A DNA stretch of 64,000 bases from Chitinophaga oryziterrae (lineage in GTDB: Bacteria > Bacteroidota > Bacteroidia > Chitinophagales > Chitinophagaceae): contig NZ_WRXO01000001.1 in assembly GCF_009758125.1 (NCBI RefSeq), positions 124,001 to 188,000 on the forward strand. Direction: 5' to 3'. The translations under genes and the position numbers were made by a program. Every line of letters begins with the position of its first letter. Position 1 is the stretch's first letter. Positions 34,761 through 43,023 of this stretch are shown in pieces. The notes under the pieces were generated by a model that was not told the origin of the DNA, did no database searches, and saw only the letters and a list, made by a program, of their open reading frames with translations.

Positions 34761-34788
34761 AAAAGACGCGGGTAATCGCGTCTCTTTT
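34761..34788 (+). terminator. Terminator after the YegP-like gene
   Basis: AGACGCG (34764-34770) pairs with CGCGTCT (34777-34783) around GGTAAT, with A-rich and T-rich flanks. It can also serve the convergent gene ending at 34843. Confidence 0.7.
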
Positions 34789-34842
34789 GTATTTCAAGCA
34801 GGTAATTAAATCCGGTTTTTCCAAATACGCGCTGAGATACTC

Positions 34843-35610
34843 TCAGTCAGTTCTTTCGAAGGGTACAAGGTTTTGTTCTTTCAATTTCGCCAACAAAAGA
34901 TCTGCGTACCTGTGTGCATAGCGTTCTTTAACATCCACCGGAATTTTGGAGTAGAAGTCGTGACGTTTTTCCCATTCTTCAAACTCTTCTTCTTCCTTAG
35001 CAGGTCGTTCAACGACTTCAAAATAATGTACATAATGTCCAAATTCATGTAATAACGTTCGATACAACTGAGTATTCCTGACAGTATTCATTTTGAATTT
35101 TGCAGTATAACCTCGTTTATCAACTATAAATTGATGTCCATCAGCCTTAAGACGTTCTAATTCTGCCTGGTCATCGGGGATAAGGCTTTTTTTCCAATGG
35201 ATTTTTTTATTACAGTCTATAGCTTCAAGAATGATAGCAGGAGAATAGTCATTTTCAAACTCATAAGAATATATTAATCTTCCCCAAACCGGAGAGATAA
35301 TTTCTTCTTTTCTTTTAGGCTGTCTTAAAACTATTAATTTTAAAAGACCATAATCTTTAGTGGGGACAAGTTTGATCATGTTTTCAATATCCTCAATTGA
35401 ACAGGCATGCCGGGTTGACGACCGTGTTCTTTCGATTATAAAAGTAAATTCATGACCATTTATAACCTTCTCTACTTTTTTGTAATCGTCCAGGCGCTCA
35501 AAGAAGCTCCTGGAGACAAGACAGGGGGAGGGAATAGTAAGTCTGTTATTTTTCCCGTGACCTTGTTTTGAGGTCCCGATATTTCTATTTCTTCTAATGG
35601 GATTTCGCAT
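34843..35610 (-). CDS. Hypothetical zincin-like protein with HExxH motif
   Basis: The 255-residue product has no signal peptide. A basic head (MRNPIRRNRNIGTSKQGHGK) precedes an unassigned region. The segment TLLHEFGHYVHYFE carries HEFGH (His188, Glu189, His192), the zinc-binding and catalytic motif of many metallopeptidases. A later segment KERYAHRYADLLLAKL could supply the third ligand. No known M-family matches by eye. Codon use and A/T content look somewhat different from the conserved neighbours. It sits alone between YegP and the fossil repeat copy. A cytosolic or contact-delivered protease is possible; activity is not shown. Confidence 0.7.
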   Translation of the reverse strand: MRNPIRRNRNIGTSKQGHGKNNRLTIPSPCLVSRSFFERLDDYKKVEKVINGHEFTFIIERTRSSTRHACSIEDIENMIKLVPTKDYGLLKLIVLRQPKRKEEIISPVWGRLIYSYEFENDYSPAIILEAIDCNKKIHWKKSLIPDDQAELERLKADGHQFIVDKRGYTAKFKMNTVRNTQLYRTLLHEFGHYVHYFEVVERPAKEEEEFEEWEKRHDFYSKIPVDVKERYAHRYADLLLAKLKEQNLVPFERTD

Positions 35611-35725
35611 TTTTTACAACAGATGATTTATTCATATTGGGGATACTTACAATCTACTTTTTGATCCTGTTAACTTGTCCCGGTACCTGAAAATATTGGG
35701 GAATGATTAATGCTTTATTTTATCA

Positions 35726-35750
35726 TTATGTATAATTTATTAGTAAACAG
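35726..35750 (+). repeat. Exact 25-bp direct repeat, copy 2
   Basis: Identical to 32999-33023. It begins the second copy of the repeated locus. A shortened AT-rich tract with TATATAA/TTATATAGGG elements follows at 35811-35860 and then the fossil gene. Confidence 0.85.
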
Positions 35751-35903
35751 ATTGGATATTTAATAGCTTTTTTAACCTATTGATATTCTATTCTTTAGGG
35801 TGTGTTATCCGTATATAAAGATATGGGTTATATAGGGTTTATATTTGCTGTAGCTACGGTTTTTTATTTACAGTATAATTTAACCTTGTTTCCCCCCCTT
35901 ATC

Positions 35904-35969
35904 ATGGCTATCCCTGGAGGGAATATCGGGTCTCTCCGCTTACAAAAGAAAATACTGGCAGCAGGCTAA
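35904..35969 (+). pseudogene. Collapsed second copy of the 33243 gene
   Basis: The 22-codon frame reads MAIPGGNIG, SLRLQKK, ILAAG. The first eight codons match the start of the 33243 gene (MAILRGNI), the nucleotides TCTCCGCTTACAAAAGAAAA match its codons for LSAYKRK in a shifted frame, and ILAAG plus stop match its last codons. Two deletions, about 20 and 690 bases long, explain this. The upstream 180 bases are also homologous to the region before the intact gene. It is a clear deletion fossil. Confidence 0.85.
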
Positions 35970-36048
35970 AATCAGACGTTGGTTGAGAATTATGCCCGTT
36001 ACATTGAACCTGTTAGAAGAAATGTAGGAAATGACCTAAATTTAGCTG

Positions 36049-37041
36049 ATGATCTGGTTGCATTCCCTGGTGTGGGCATTAATTTTCATCATTAGCTTCT
36101 TTTCAATGTTACCAGCGGACGGAGTAGAACGTTCCGCAATGTCTGCCTGTATCAGTTGTATTTTTTATGCCTTTATCATATATGGTAATATCAGCATCCT
36201 CTACCCCCGGCTGTATGAAAAGAAAAAATATGTCCAATACTTTCTGGGAGCTATAGTGCTGTTGCTTATTGGAGGACTTGGCCGCGGATACCTGTCAATG
36301 TATATACGTAACACGTCCTTCGCTTCGGCACCTCACTGGCTGGAAGTCCAGGCTCATTTCACCTTTTTACTGTCCATAACCACCGTCTTTATTCTCAGCT
36401 TTATATTCCGGCTTGCAATGGCGTATTTTACGGTAAAGCGACAATCGGAAGAAATATTGTTGCAGCGAAGCGAGACCGAGCTTCGGCTGCTAAAGGCCCA
36501 GGTGCAGCCCCACTTTCTGTTCAATACATTGAATACCATGTACTATGAAGCATACATGGAATCCCCGCGAACAGCGCTTCTTATCGAACGGCTTTCTGAT
36601 ATCATGCGTTATTTTGTAGATCAAAGTACAAAAGAGTCTGTGCTGTTAGCTACAGAGATAAATTTTATCAACAATTATATTGCTCTTGAAAGGATACGGA
36701 TAAAGCCCGAACCTGAAATCATATTTCACAGGAGTGTTGATGAAGACCGGAAAATTCCGCCTATGCTGCTGATGACATTCGTAGAGAACATCTTTAAGCA
36801 TGGTATTGATAAAATTACCGGGAACAATAAGATAGATCTTTTGCTATGTGAAAAAGACGGTTATCTCTTCTTTCAGACAAAGAATCTCATAAACAGGTAT
36901 GCAGACTCCCGGCAAAGAGAAGGATTAGGCTTAACGAACCTGCGACAACGCCTGACAATCCTTTATGGAAAGGATTTTGAAATGCATACTGAGAAAGACG
37001 ACCAATATTTTATAGCCAGTCTGAAATTCCCATTAACATGA
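36049..37041 (+). CDS. LytS/YehU-type sensor histidine kinase
   Basis: The 330-residue product has four transmembrane helices (about residues 6-22, 33-50, 62-82 and 105-125) and a short coiled linker (VKRQSEEILLQRSETELRLL). The His_kinase motif is QVQPHFLFNTLN (His155), followed by an ATPase domain with LMTFVENIFKHGI and GLGLTNLRQRL. An in-frame TAG two codons upstream makes 36049 the first possible ATG. Its stop overlaps the start of the LytTR regulator by four bases (ATGA), so the two are translationally coupled. The signal is unknown. Confidence 0.95.
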   Translation: MIWLHSLVWALIFIISFFSMLPADGVERSAMSACISCIFYAFIIYGNISILYPRLYEKKKYVQYFLGAIVLLLIGGLGRGYLSMYIRNTSFASAPHWLEVQAHFTFLLSITTVFILSFIFRLAMAYFTVKRQSEEILLQRSETELRLLKAQVQPHFLFNTLNTMYYEAYMESPRTALLIERLSDIMRYFVDQSTKESVLLATEINFINNYIALERIRIKPEPEIIFHRSVDEDRKIPPMLLMTFVENIFKHGIDKITGNNKIDLLLCEKDGYLFFQTKNLINRYADSRQREGLGLTNLRQRLTILYGKDFEMHTEKDDQYFIASLKFPLT

Positions 37042-37724
37042 GGTTACGTTGTATGATCGTGGATGACGAGCCCGGAGCGGTCAATCTGCTGGAAGTACTG
37101 ATCCGGCAGGCTACCGGTTGGCAATTGATGTCGAAATGTTATAATGCACTGGAGGCTATTTCTTTCTTAAAGAATAACGAAGTTGATCTGGTATTTATGG
37201 ATATTAATATGCCATTGATCAACGGCATAGAACTAGCTACATTGCTGCCTAAGAAAAACGGGATCGTTTTCACTACTGCATATAGCGAATATGCAGCGGA
37301 AAGTTATACTTTCAATACGCTTGATTATTTGCTTAAACCAATCGTCCTTAGCCGCTTTCTTGCGTCTGTTCAGAAAGTAGAGAATTACTTCAAAAATGAA
37401 AATATCAGTGACGAATATTTTTTTGTAAAATCTGGTTCAGAGTTAAGGAAAATCCTGTTGAGTGAAATCCTTTTTTTTGAAAGCCGGAAGGAGTATGTGG
37501 GGGTTGTTACCATGTCTTTCGAAATTCTTACTTACAGACGGCTCAAGGACATAGAGGCGCAGCTTCCATCGTCATTTGTACGCGTTCATCAATCCTATAT
37601 TGTCAATTTAAGCCAATTGGTTAAAATACGGGACAATCACATACATATCGGCGAAAAAAGGATACCGATAGGAGATAAGTTCAGAGAAGGGCTGATGGAA
37701 CTGGTGCGAAAACGAACTTTTTAA
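37038..37724 (+). CDS. LytTR-family response regulator
   Basis: The 228-residue product has a receiver domain (acidic Asp9/Asp10, phospho-acceptor Asp55 in VFMDINMPLINGIE, LDYLLKP near residue 100) and a C-terminal LytTR DNA-binding domain (FFESRKEYVGVVT, SFVRVHQSYIVNLSQLVKI). It overlaps the kinase gene by four bases and is its cognate regulator. The lipocalin-like gene begins shortly downstream and could be a target or merely co-transcribed. Confidence 0.95.
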   Translation: MRLRCMIVDDEPGAVNLLEVLIRQATGWQLMSKCYNALEAISFLKNNEVDLVFMDINMPLINGIELATLLPKKNGIVFTTAYSEYAAESYTFNTLDYLLKPIVLSRFLASVQKVENYFKNENISDEYFFVKSGSELRKILLSEILFFESRKEYVGVVTMSFEILTYRRLKDIEAQLPSSFVRVHQSYIVNLSQLVKIRDNHIHIGEKRIPIGDKFREGLMELVRKRTF

Positions 37725-37798
37725 GTAGAATGTTGAGGCAAAAAGGGTTTTCGTTGAATACAATTTCCTGTAAGGAGCCGTTATCGCAGATTTGCCTC

Positions 37799-38290
37799 AT
37801 GAAAAAGATAATAAAAAACTATTTGTTAGCCGGCATTACCGCAATTATGACGATACCAGCTTTAGGGCAATCAAACCAATTGATTGGCTCCTGGCGTCTT
37901 ATCGCTGCAGACAAGATCCTTCCGGATGGGAGGCAGGTCCCCGATATGGGAACTAATCCGGGGGGCATTGCCATTTTTACCAAAGACGGTCGTTATGTTG
38001 TGGAAATTTTCCGGGGAGATCGTATGAAGTTTGCAACAGGCGATCGTTCCAAGGGTACACCTGAGGAATACAGGAATGCAGTGTTAGGTAACAGTTGCCA
38101 TTTCGGTACTTATGCTGTAAACGTTGATAAAGGCAGCATTACATTTAACATTGACCATGCTTCTTATCCCAATTGGGACCAGACTTCGCGTATGTCTCCT
38201 TTTACGTTGAAAGGAGATACGTTGAGATGGCAGGTGCCGCCCCGGCCTGACGGGGTCACTCCTGTGTCGATTTTTACCCGTATTCAATAG
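37799..38290 (+). CDS. Secreted lipocalin-like domain protein
   Basis: The start at 37799 (MKKIIKNYLLAGITAIMTIP) gives a signal peptide ending ALGQ; the longer frame from 37730 lacks sense as a leader. The mature part opens LIGSWRLIAADKILPDGRQV, the standard lipocalin-like (PF13924) head, and goes on with GGIAIFTKDGRYVVEIFRGD and TLRWQVPPRP. Such domains form small periplasmic beta-barrels with unknown ligands. It lies about 75 bases after the LytTR gene on the same strand and may belong to that unit. Confidence 0.88.
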   Translation: MKKIIKNYLLAGITAIMTIPALGQSNQLIGSWRLIAADKILPDGRQVPDMGTNPGGIAIFTKDGRYVVEIFRGDRMKFATGDRSKGTPEEYRNAVLGNSCHFGTYAVNVDKGSITFNIDHASYPNWDQTSRMSPFTLKGDTLRWQVPPRPDGVTPVSIFTRIQ

Positions 38291-38412
38291 CATTCTTGCT
38301 GCTTCGTTACAGGGAGGTGTTCGGATCTTTTTCGGCGTCTTCCTGTGTATATGTAAGATCAACTTGAGGTCGATCATAGCGATGTAGGGCAAATTACGCC
38401 CTCTTTTAGTAA

Positions 38413-38856
38413 TTACCAGAGCAATGCTGTATTCAGCTTGCCTTTTTTCTGCAAGTCCTCAAGGGAAATATCTGACTTCATCTGATTATCAGGTATGTTT
38501 TTAGAAGGGGCAGGAGATGTTTCCCCTGCCAGCGGAAAATAAAACTTCAGGTACCTGATTACATGTGTTGCGCTTGATGGATAGTATTCTCCCGGATAAC
38601 TGGTAATCATGAGATTATCAGTTATTTTTTTTCCATTCGAGAACAATAATACATTGGATTTCTTATCAAAATTTTCACTTGGTAAATAAACTATTCCATA
38701 CTTATCAGGTTTAAGACGGTAGGTACTTGTCTTTATTTTCCTCGCTTCCATAATATGAATCCAGCCATGGTATTCAGGATTTACCTCTATTTCTACTTTT
38801 CCTCTACAGGATATTAAAAGAATAGTCAGTAAAGAAATTATAAATGTTTTTTTCAT
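38413..38856 (-). CDS. Hypothetical lipoprotein (147 residues)
   Basis: The signal MKKTFIISLLTILLISC ends in a lipobox (Cys17). The mature part has no family I know. It is mixed in charge with several Tyr/Pro turns (YPGEYYPSSATHVIRYLKFY), and the tail is acidic then basic (ISLEDLQKKGKLNTALLW). A 46-residue ORF lies upstream on the same strand (38915-39055). Confidence 0.75.
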   Translation of the reverse strand: MKKTFIISLLTILLISCRGKVEIEVNPEYHGWIHIMEARKIKTSTYRLKPDKYGIVYLPSENFDKKSNVLLFSNGKKITDNLMITSYPGEYYPSSATHVIRYLKFYFPLAGETSPAPSKNIPDNQMKSDISLEDLQKKGKLNTALLW

Positions 38857-38914
38857 GATTAACAGATATTATTGTGGGTTTCCTGCGTTAAACCCTGTAA
38901 ATCTAACACAACTT

Positions 38915-39055
38915 TTATTGATATTTTTTTGCGGCATAATCATTTTTAAAAGGCTGATAATTACTCATCAGATTAGCTTTCTGCTGACTTCCTAAAGTGA
39001 TACATCTTTCGGTGAAACGCTGCAAAGCATTGATTTTTATATCTGGAATTGTCAT
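38915..39055 (-). CDS. Possible small protein of 46 residues
   Basis: ATG at 39055 opens a frame reading MTIPDIKINALQRFTERCIT, then LGSQQKANLMSNYQPFKNDY and AAKKYQ before TAA at 38915-38917. The sequence is polar and helical, with no biased repeats. It lies 58 bases upstream of the lipoprotein gene on the same strand, and its start is divergent from the GNAT gene. It could be a short gene, the tail of a lost gene or chance; I know no homologue. Confidence 0.35.
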   Translation of the reverse strand: MTIPDIKINALQRFTERCITLGSQQKANLMSNYQPFKNDYAAKKYQ

Positions 39056-39074
39056 TCTGCATGGAACTAATTTC

Positions 39075-39082
39075 TATCTTTG
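39075..39082 (+). promoter_or_regulatory. -7 promoter element (TATCTTTG) of the GNAT gene
   Basis: TATCTTTG matches TAnnTTTG exactly. A TTG at 39049-39051 lies 23 bases upstream, within the known -33/-7 spacing range. The start codon is 28 bases downstream. Confidence 0.55.
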
Positions 39083-39109
39083 TCTTATCCTTTATAAACG
39101 ATTCTCCCA

Positions 39110-39571
39110 ATGATTAAATGCATACGAACTACTTCGGACAATAAGGACTTTCAACAACTAGTAAAAGCACTTGATGCGGATTTAAGGATCCGTGATGGAG
39201 AAGAACATTCATTTTATGCGCAATTCAACAAAATAGATGCATTAAAGTATGTGATTGTTGCTTATGATGATGACACAGCCGTTGGTTGCGGGGCGATAAA
39301 AGATTATTCCAGGGACACAATGGAAGTTAAACGGATGTATGTATCAGAAAATAAAAGAGGGCAGGGAGTTGCATCAACCGTTTTAAAAGAATTGGAAAAA
39401 TGGGCAGTAGAATTAAATTATAGTAAGTGTGTGCTGGAAACGGGGAAAAAACAACCGGAAGCAATAGCACTCTATAAGAAGAGTAATTACAACATAATAC
39501 CTAATTACGGGCAATATGAAAATGTAGAAAACAGTGTTTGTTTTGAGAAAAAGTTGACTGAGATAGTGTAA
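39110..39571 (+). CDS. GNAT-family N-acetyltransferase
   Basis: The 153-residue product has the GNAT core: VEVKRMYVSENKRGQGVAST-like strand and loop (visible as MEVKRMYVSENKRGQGVAS), with the acetyl-CoA loop KRGQGVA, then VLKELEKWAVELNYSKCVLE and the end IALYKKSNYNIIPNYGQYE. The last motif is typical of the family that includes PhnO-like acetyltransferases. It is a single-gene unit with a good promoter and terminator. The acceptor substrate is unknown. Confidence 0.93.
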   Translation: MIKCIRTTSDNKDFQQLVKALDADLRIRDGEEHSFYAQFNKIDALKYVIVAYDDDTAVGCGAIKDYSRDTMEVKRMYVSENKRGQGVASTVLKELEKWAVELNYSKCVLETGKKQPEAIALYKKSNYNIIPNYGQYENVENSVCFEKKLTEIV

Positions 39572-39579
39572 TGAAAGTT

Positions 39580-39610
39580 TTACGAGAGGAAGTCTATCTT
39601 CCTCTCGTAA
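39580..39610. terminator. Bidirectional terminator
   Basis: A 13-bp perfect stem, TTACGAGAGGAAG (39580-39592) and its complement (39598-39610), with a 5-base loop. It lies between the GNAT stop and the convergent WG-repeat-like gene. Confidence 0.8.
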
Positions 39611-39617
39611 GAACAAA

Positions 39618-40253
39618 TTAGTCTTTAACACACGGTATATAGATCTTTCCGGTTTTCATATCCATAAATCCCTGTTTGCCATCAGGCATTTCTATATGCC
39701 AGGCTCTTATCTGATAATCTCCCTCTAAAATGTGTTTAAGCACAGGAGGCCTCAGCTGCTTGAGGTCGGTCGAGATCACCCCTTCTTGCTTATCCTGTAT
39801 GGTTTTGTAGAAGTCACCATTGTTTTCTATGTCATCGTATGTACATGGCAGTACTTCGCTGTTATTAAGTGTTATCAGTCCAACCTTTCCATACTTTCGC
39901 ACTTTAAGCAAAGCTTTGGGATTGCTGGATGGGCTGTAGTAGAACTTTTCCACAGAATCGTACCCATTCAGTTCATAGACAGGAGGCAGTTGTTCTCCCG
40001 GTACATTCTTCCTTTTACGGTATTCATAAGCCACCTTCCAGGTCTTATCAGCTGTTTTGTATACATACAGGTCTACACCAGGGGAGAAGTAGGAATCCTC
40101 AAAAACAGGCGGTTGTTCTACGAATGCGGACGAAGACGCAGATTCTGTAGCAGTTAGCCCTGTAGTACTTCCTGGTCGTGCTTTACCATCTAAAAGGTCT
40201 GTCGGCAAAAAGGGAGTGATTATTTTAGAAGCACGGTCGCTGAATTTTTCCAT
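39618..40253 (-). CDS. WG-repeat-like protein
   Basis: The 211-residue product lacks a signal peptide. Its C-terminal half has strand-turn units like WG/KWG repeats: RKYGKVGLITLNNSEVLPCT, YDDIENNGDFYKT, QEGVISTDLKQLRPPVL and DGKQGFMDMKTGKIYIP. The N-terminal part is low-complexity (TGLTATESASSSAF). WG-repeat proteins are common in Bacteroidota and have unknown function. It is convergent with the GNAT gene. Confidence 0.65.
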   Translation of the reverse strand: MEKFSDRASKIITPFLPTDLLDGKARPGSTTGLTATESASSSAFVEQPPVFEDSYFSPGVDLYVYKTADKTWKVAYEYRKRKNVPGEQLPPVYELNGYDSVEKFYYSPSSNPKALLKVRKYGKVGLITLNNSEVLPCTYDDIENNGDFYKTIQDKQEGVISTDLKQLRPPVLKHILEGDYQIRAWHIEMPDGKQGFMDMKTGKIYIPCVKD

Positions 40254-40522
40254 TGCTATGCGTAATGCATCAGAAGATGATATATTTATAGTTATAGCAC
40301 GAAGTATTCATTATATGATATGTAACCCACGTTTACTATGAAAAATCTTATCTGTATGTCATTGCTTGCTTATCTCTCCATTTCTACTTAAACTTTTTCT
40401 TTTTTGATCTACCAAATCATAGTACGGGGATATACACGAAACTGCTATTGTCTGTGGATTTTTATATATTTATCACTATGATAATTGTTATGAAACAGTT
40501 TTCTTATAAAAAAGCCGTTTAA
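40254..40522. other. AT-rich intergenic region
   Basis: A 17-codon frame at 40338-40391 reads like the start of a signal peptide (MKNLICMSLLAYLSIST) and stops. It may be the remnant of a secreted-protein gene. Nothing else was recognised. Confidence 0.35.
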
Positions 40523-41035
40523 ATGGAAAAGTCTGACCAATCAATTCATAATATTTGCATTGCTTCTATAAAGAGAAGCACAAGGAAACCATACGACTTT
40601 AAGTGGACAAGATTTTATGAAGAAAGCGCAGATTTCAAAAATTCATTTCCGGAAATAGAAATTGAACTATCAGACAGCGAATTAGTTATTTGCTCAACTG
40701 TAATTGATAAGGATAACTTCAGTGTCTTGACAACACAAAAACTAATTACAAAAGAAAACGGGATATTATGTTCTGGGGATTTCAATAATGCTATTGACAA
40801 AGGATATGGAGATTTCAAAGGATACGTAAAGTTCAATGAATACAAAAGAGAACCGTTAACTTTTGGATTAATTCAACTGAATAACGGTAATGAGTTAAAA
40901 TATTTTATTGAAACAGGCAGTGCTTCAATGGTGATGATTCATGGAGTAAGGACAAAAATTCAAACTGAAGGCATGACGAATGTTCAGGTAGACAGGGTAG
41001 CTAACATTTGGACAAGAAAACTCAATAAGGAATAG
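40523..41035 (+). CDS. Hypothetical protein, 170 residues, AT-rich
   Basis: I recognise no family. The product has no signal peptide or membrane helix and is rich in charged residues and strands (FPEIEIELSDSELVICSTVI, YGDFKGYVKFNEYKREPLTF). The DNA is richer in A and T than the conserved genes around it, and the neighbours are also orphans, which fits recent acquisition. A GCTTCT/AGAAGC hairpin lies near the start inside the gene. Confidence 0.6.
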   Translation: MEKSDQSIHNICIASIKRSTRKPYDFKWTRFYEESADFKNSFPEIEIELSDSELVICSTVIDKDNFSVLTTQKLITKENGILCSGDFNNAIDKGYGDFKGYVKFNEYKREPLTFGLIQLNNGNELKYFIETGSASMVMIHGVRTKIQTEGMTNVQVDRVANIWTRKLNKE

Positions 41036-41180
41036 GTTGGTGTTATCTATCTATAGATAAAGATTTGATATTTTTTCATAACAAGCCAGAATACTATTTA
41101 TGCAAGGCTGTATAAACCAGGTGGTATTTTTTAATGTGGTATGTCGAAGATCCTTCCTGTAGCTTATACAATTCCCCCAA

Positions 41181-41429
41181 TTATTCATAGAATTTAGCTC
41201 CTGACAAAATATCAGCAAATACCTTCCATGTGGGGGTGTCCGCATTTATGTTTTGATTTGTATTATCATAGTATCCCTGGATATCTTCTGCATAACGCGC
41301 CATTGCTTCCAAAAAGGATCCCAGATCAGCATTTTCCCAGCCCTCTTTATTCTGTAAATAGTTTTTGAGAAGGAGGGATATAAATTTGATGAATGTTTGT
41401 CGGTCTGTGACTTCAGGTAATTTATCCAT
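41181..41429 (-). CDS. DUF7660-like small protein (82 residues)
   Basis: The product is helical and acidic. The segment WENADLGSFLEAMARYAEDI followed by QGYYDNTNQN and WKVFADILSGAKFYE is the pattern I associate with DUF7660, small proteins of unknown function, sometimes found as immunity-like orphans. No partner toxin is apparent next to it. Confidence 0.65.
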   Translation of the reverse strand: MDKLPEVTDRQTFIKFISLLLKNYLQNKEGWENADLGSFLEAMARYAEDIQGYYDNTNQNINADTPTWKVFADILSGAKFYE

Positions 41430-41529
41430 ATAGATTTGGAATATGAAGATATTGATAACTATGCATAAATGAACAAAGCCATGAATTATTCTATCTCAAT
41501 AGTGTAAGTCTCTATGCCGCGATGTAAAG

Positions 41530-42960
41530 CTAGTACACAATTATATCCTTATCTTCCGTCTCAATCTTCCTGAACGGGTTATCCAGGAACATCTTCATTA
41601 TCCTGCAGCTTTCTTTTCCGCCAAACACCATATGGGACTTGTTGATATATAGCAGCCGCTGGCTGTTAGGCATATAATGATGGATCATGTCGATATATAT
41701 AGGTCTGCAGGCGGGGTCCATTTCTCCATCGCCCAACAGTACAGGCTTGGCGGAATAATAGGGTTGTTTCGTCCGTATTGCTATGGGCGGTACCTTCCAG
41801 CAGTCGCACATCTCCCGGTATACGTCATTAATATGATACCCTTTCATATAGGGGTAAGGATCATTCAGCTGATGAAGAACGGCTTCATCATGATAGGCTG
41901 TCTGATCTGCGCAGTAGACGGATATTCTCATGCCGGAAGGACCAGGTTTCTGCATGAAAATATCATCCAGTATTTCTTTAATATAAATATCATGATGCCC
42001 TTTGATAAGCTCAGTAATGACATAAGGGACTTCCTTTATTTTCGGATAATCCACCATCCTGTTCTCTATCACGTTCAGCAGGTCGTTCCTTGTATACTGT
42101 ATACTCAATGTGTCCTGTTTATTTTTCCCGACGTAGGGCATATAGAATATCTTACCCTCTATAGATGAAAAATACTCCCGGAACTTTCTTTTCAGATCGC
42201 CGTATAATTCTCTGTTGACGGAGTCCTTTTCACAATGCCGGAACAGGACATTCAGCGCTTCATTGAAGTTGGCAGGTTCGTCTTCATCTATGGGAACAAA
42301 GGTGGGCAGGGGAGAGTCCAGCATCAGGGACCTTATCCTTGATGGATCTTTGGCCAATACGGCCAGCATTAGTCCGCCGCTGTAGGAACCGCCCATAAGG
42401 TTAACAGAATCTATTTTCAGCGCCTTTAACAGGTCGTGAATGTCATTCACCGTTTCATCAGTATTGTAGCCTGACAGGTCAATTCCCCGGGCTTCCAACG
42501 CTTTTTTGTACCGCCTGACGCCCACCAGCACCATACTGTCTTTGGGCAGATTTTTCCGGTAGGATTCCTGGATGCTCAGGGGCAGTTCCTCACTCCACAG
42601 GTTGGGTATGGCAAACCGGGTGCCCCGTTGTTCAAAAGCGATACAATCCCTGTCGTCTGTGAATCCGTTCCTGATGGCGCCATTCACCCAGCCCAGCGAA
42701 CTGCCGCCGGGGCCACCTGTTGTAAAAAGGAGAGGGTCGTGTTTTTTGCCGGGGTTATTGCTTTTAACGATAATGAAAGGCAGTTTGATCATTTTGCCGT
42801 TATTCTTTTTCCTGTTCTCCGGCACAACAAGATATCCGCATCGGGTCTTAAACGTGCTGTCTACTTTCACAGGACAATCACAGGGCTCTATTACCTGTGC
42901 ATGGGATAACGAGGAGAAAGCAATAATGCCTGAGATAATGAATACCAGGATACGTTTCAT
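41530..42960 (-). CDS. Secreted alpha/beta hydrolase (S33/TAP-like peptidase family)
   Basis: The 476-residue product has a signal peptide (1-21, ending SHAQ) and then two early cysteine groups (EPCDCPV, KTRCGYLVVPENR), as in tripeptidyl aminopeptidase-like hydrolases. The oxyanion region is FTTGGPGGSSLGW and the nucleophile elbow GGSYSGG. The C-terminal part holds PVLLGDGEMDPACRP (acid) and INKSHMVFGG (likely His). Family members remove short peptides or act as prolyl peptidases or esterases outside the cytosol. An AraC-type regulator lies 63 bases upstream on the same strand. Confidence 0.88.
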   Translation of the reverse strand: MKRILVFIISGIIAFSSLSHAQVIEPCDCPVKVDSTFKTRCGYLVVPENRKKNNGKMIKLPFIIVKSNNPGKKHDPLLFTTGGPGGSSLGWVNGAIRNGFTDDRDCIAFEQRGTRFAIPNLWSEELPLSIQESYRKNLPKDSMVLVGVRRYKKALEARGIDLSGYNTDETVNDIHDLLKALKIDSVNLMGGSYSGGLMLAVLAKDPSRIRSLMLDSPLPTFVPIDEDEPANFNEALNVLFRHCEKDSVNRELYGDLKRKFREYFSSIEGKIFYMPYVGKNKQDTLSIQYTRNDLLNVIENRMVDYPKIKEVPYVITELIKGHHDIYIKEILDDIFMQKPGPSGMRISVYCADQTAYHDEAVLHQLNDPYPYMKGYHINDVYREMCDCWKVPPIAIRTKQPYYSAKPVLLGDGEMDPACRPIYIDMIHHYMPNSQRLLYINKSHMVFGGKESCRIMKMFLDNPFRKIETEDKDIIVY

Positions 42961-43023
42961 TTTAATTGTTTATACGAAACTATAAAGGATTCCGGAACAA
43001 AGTTTTGTAAAAAACGGACAATT

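Noticed and set aside
40338..40391. 17-codon signal-peptide-like frame
   Set aside because: Too short to tell a gene remnant from chance; noted in the intergenic entry only.
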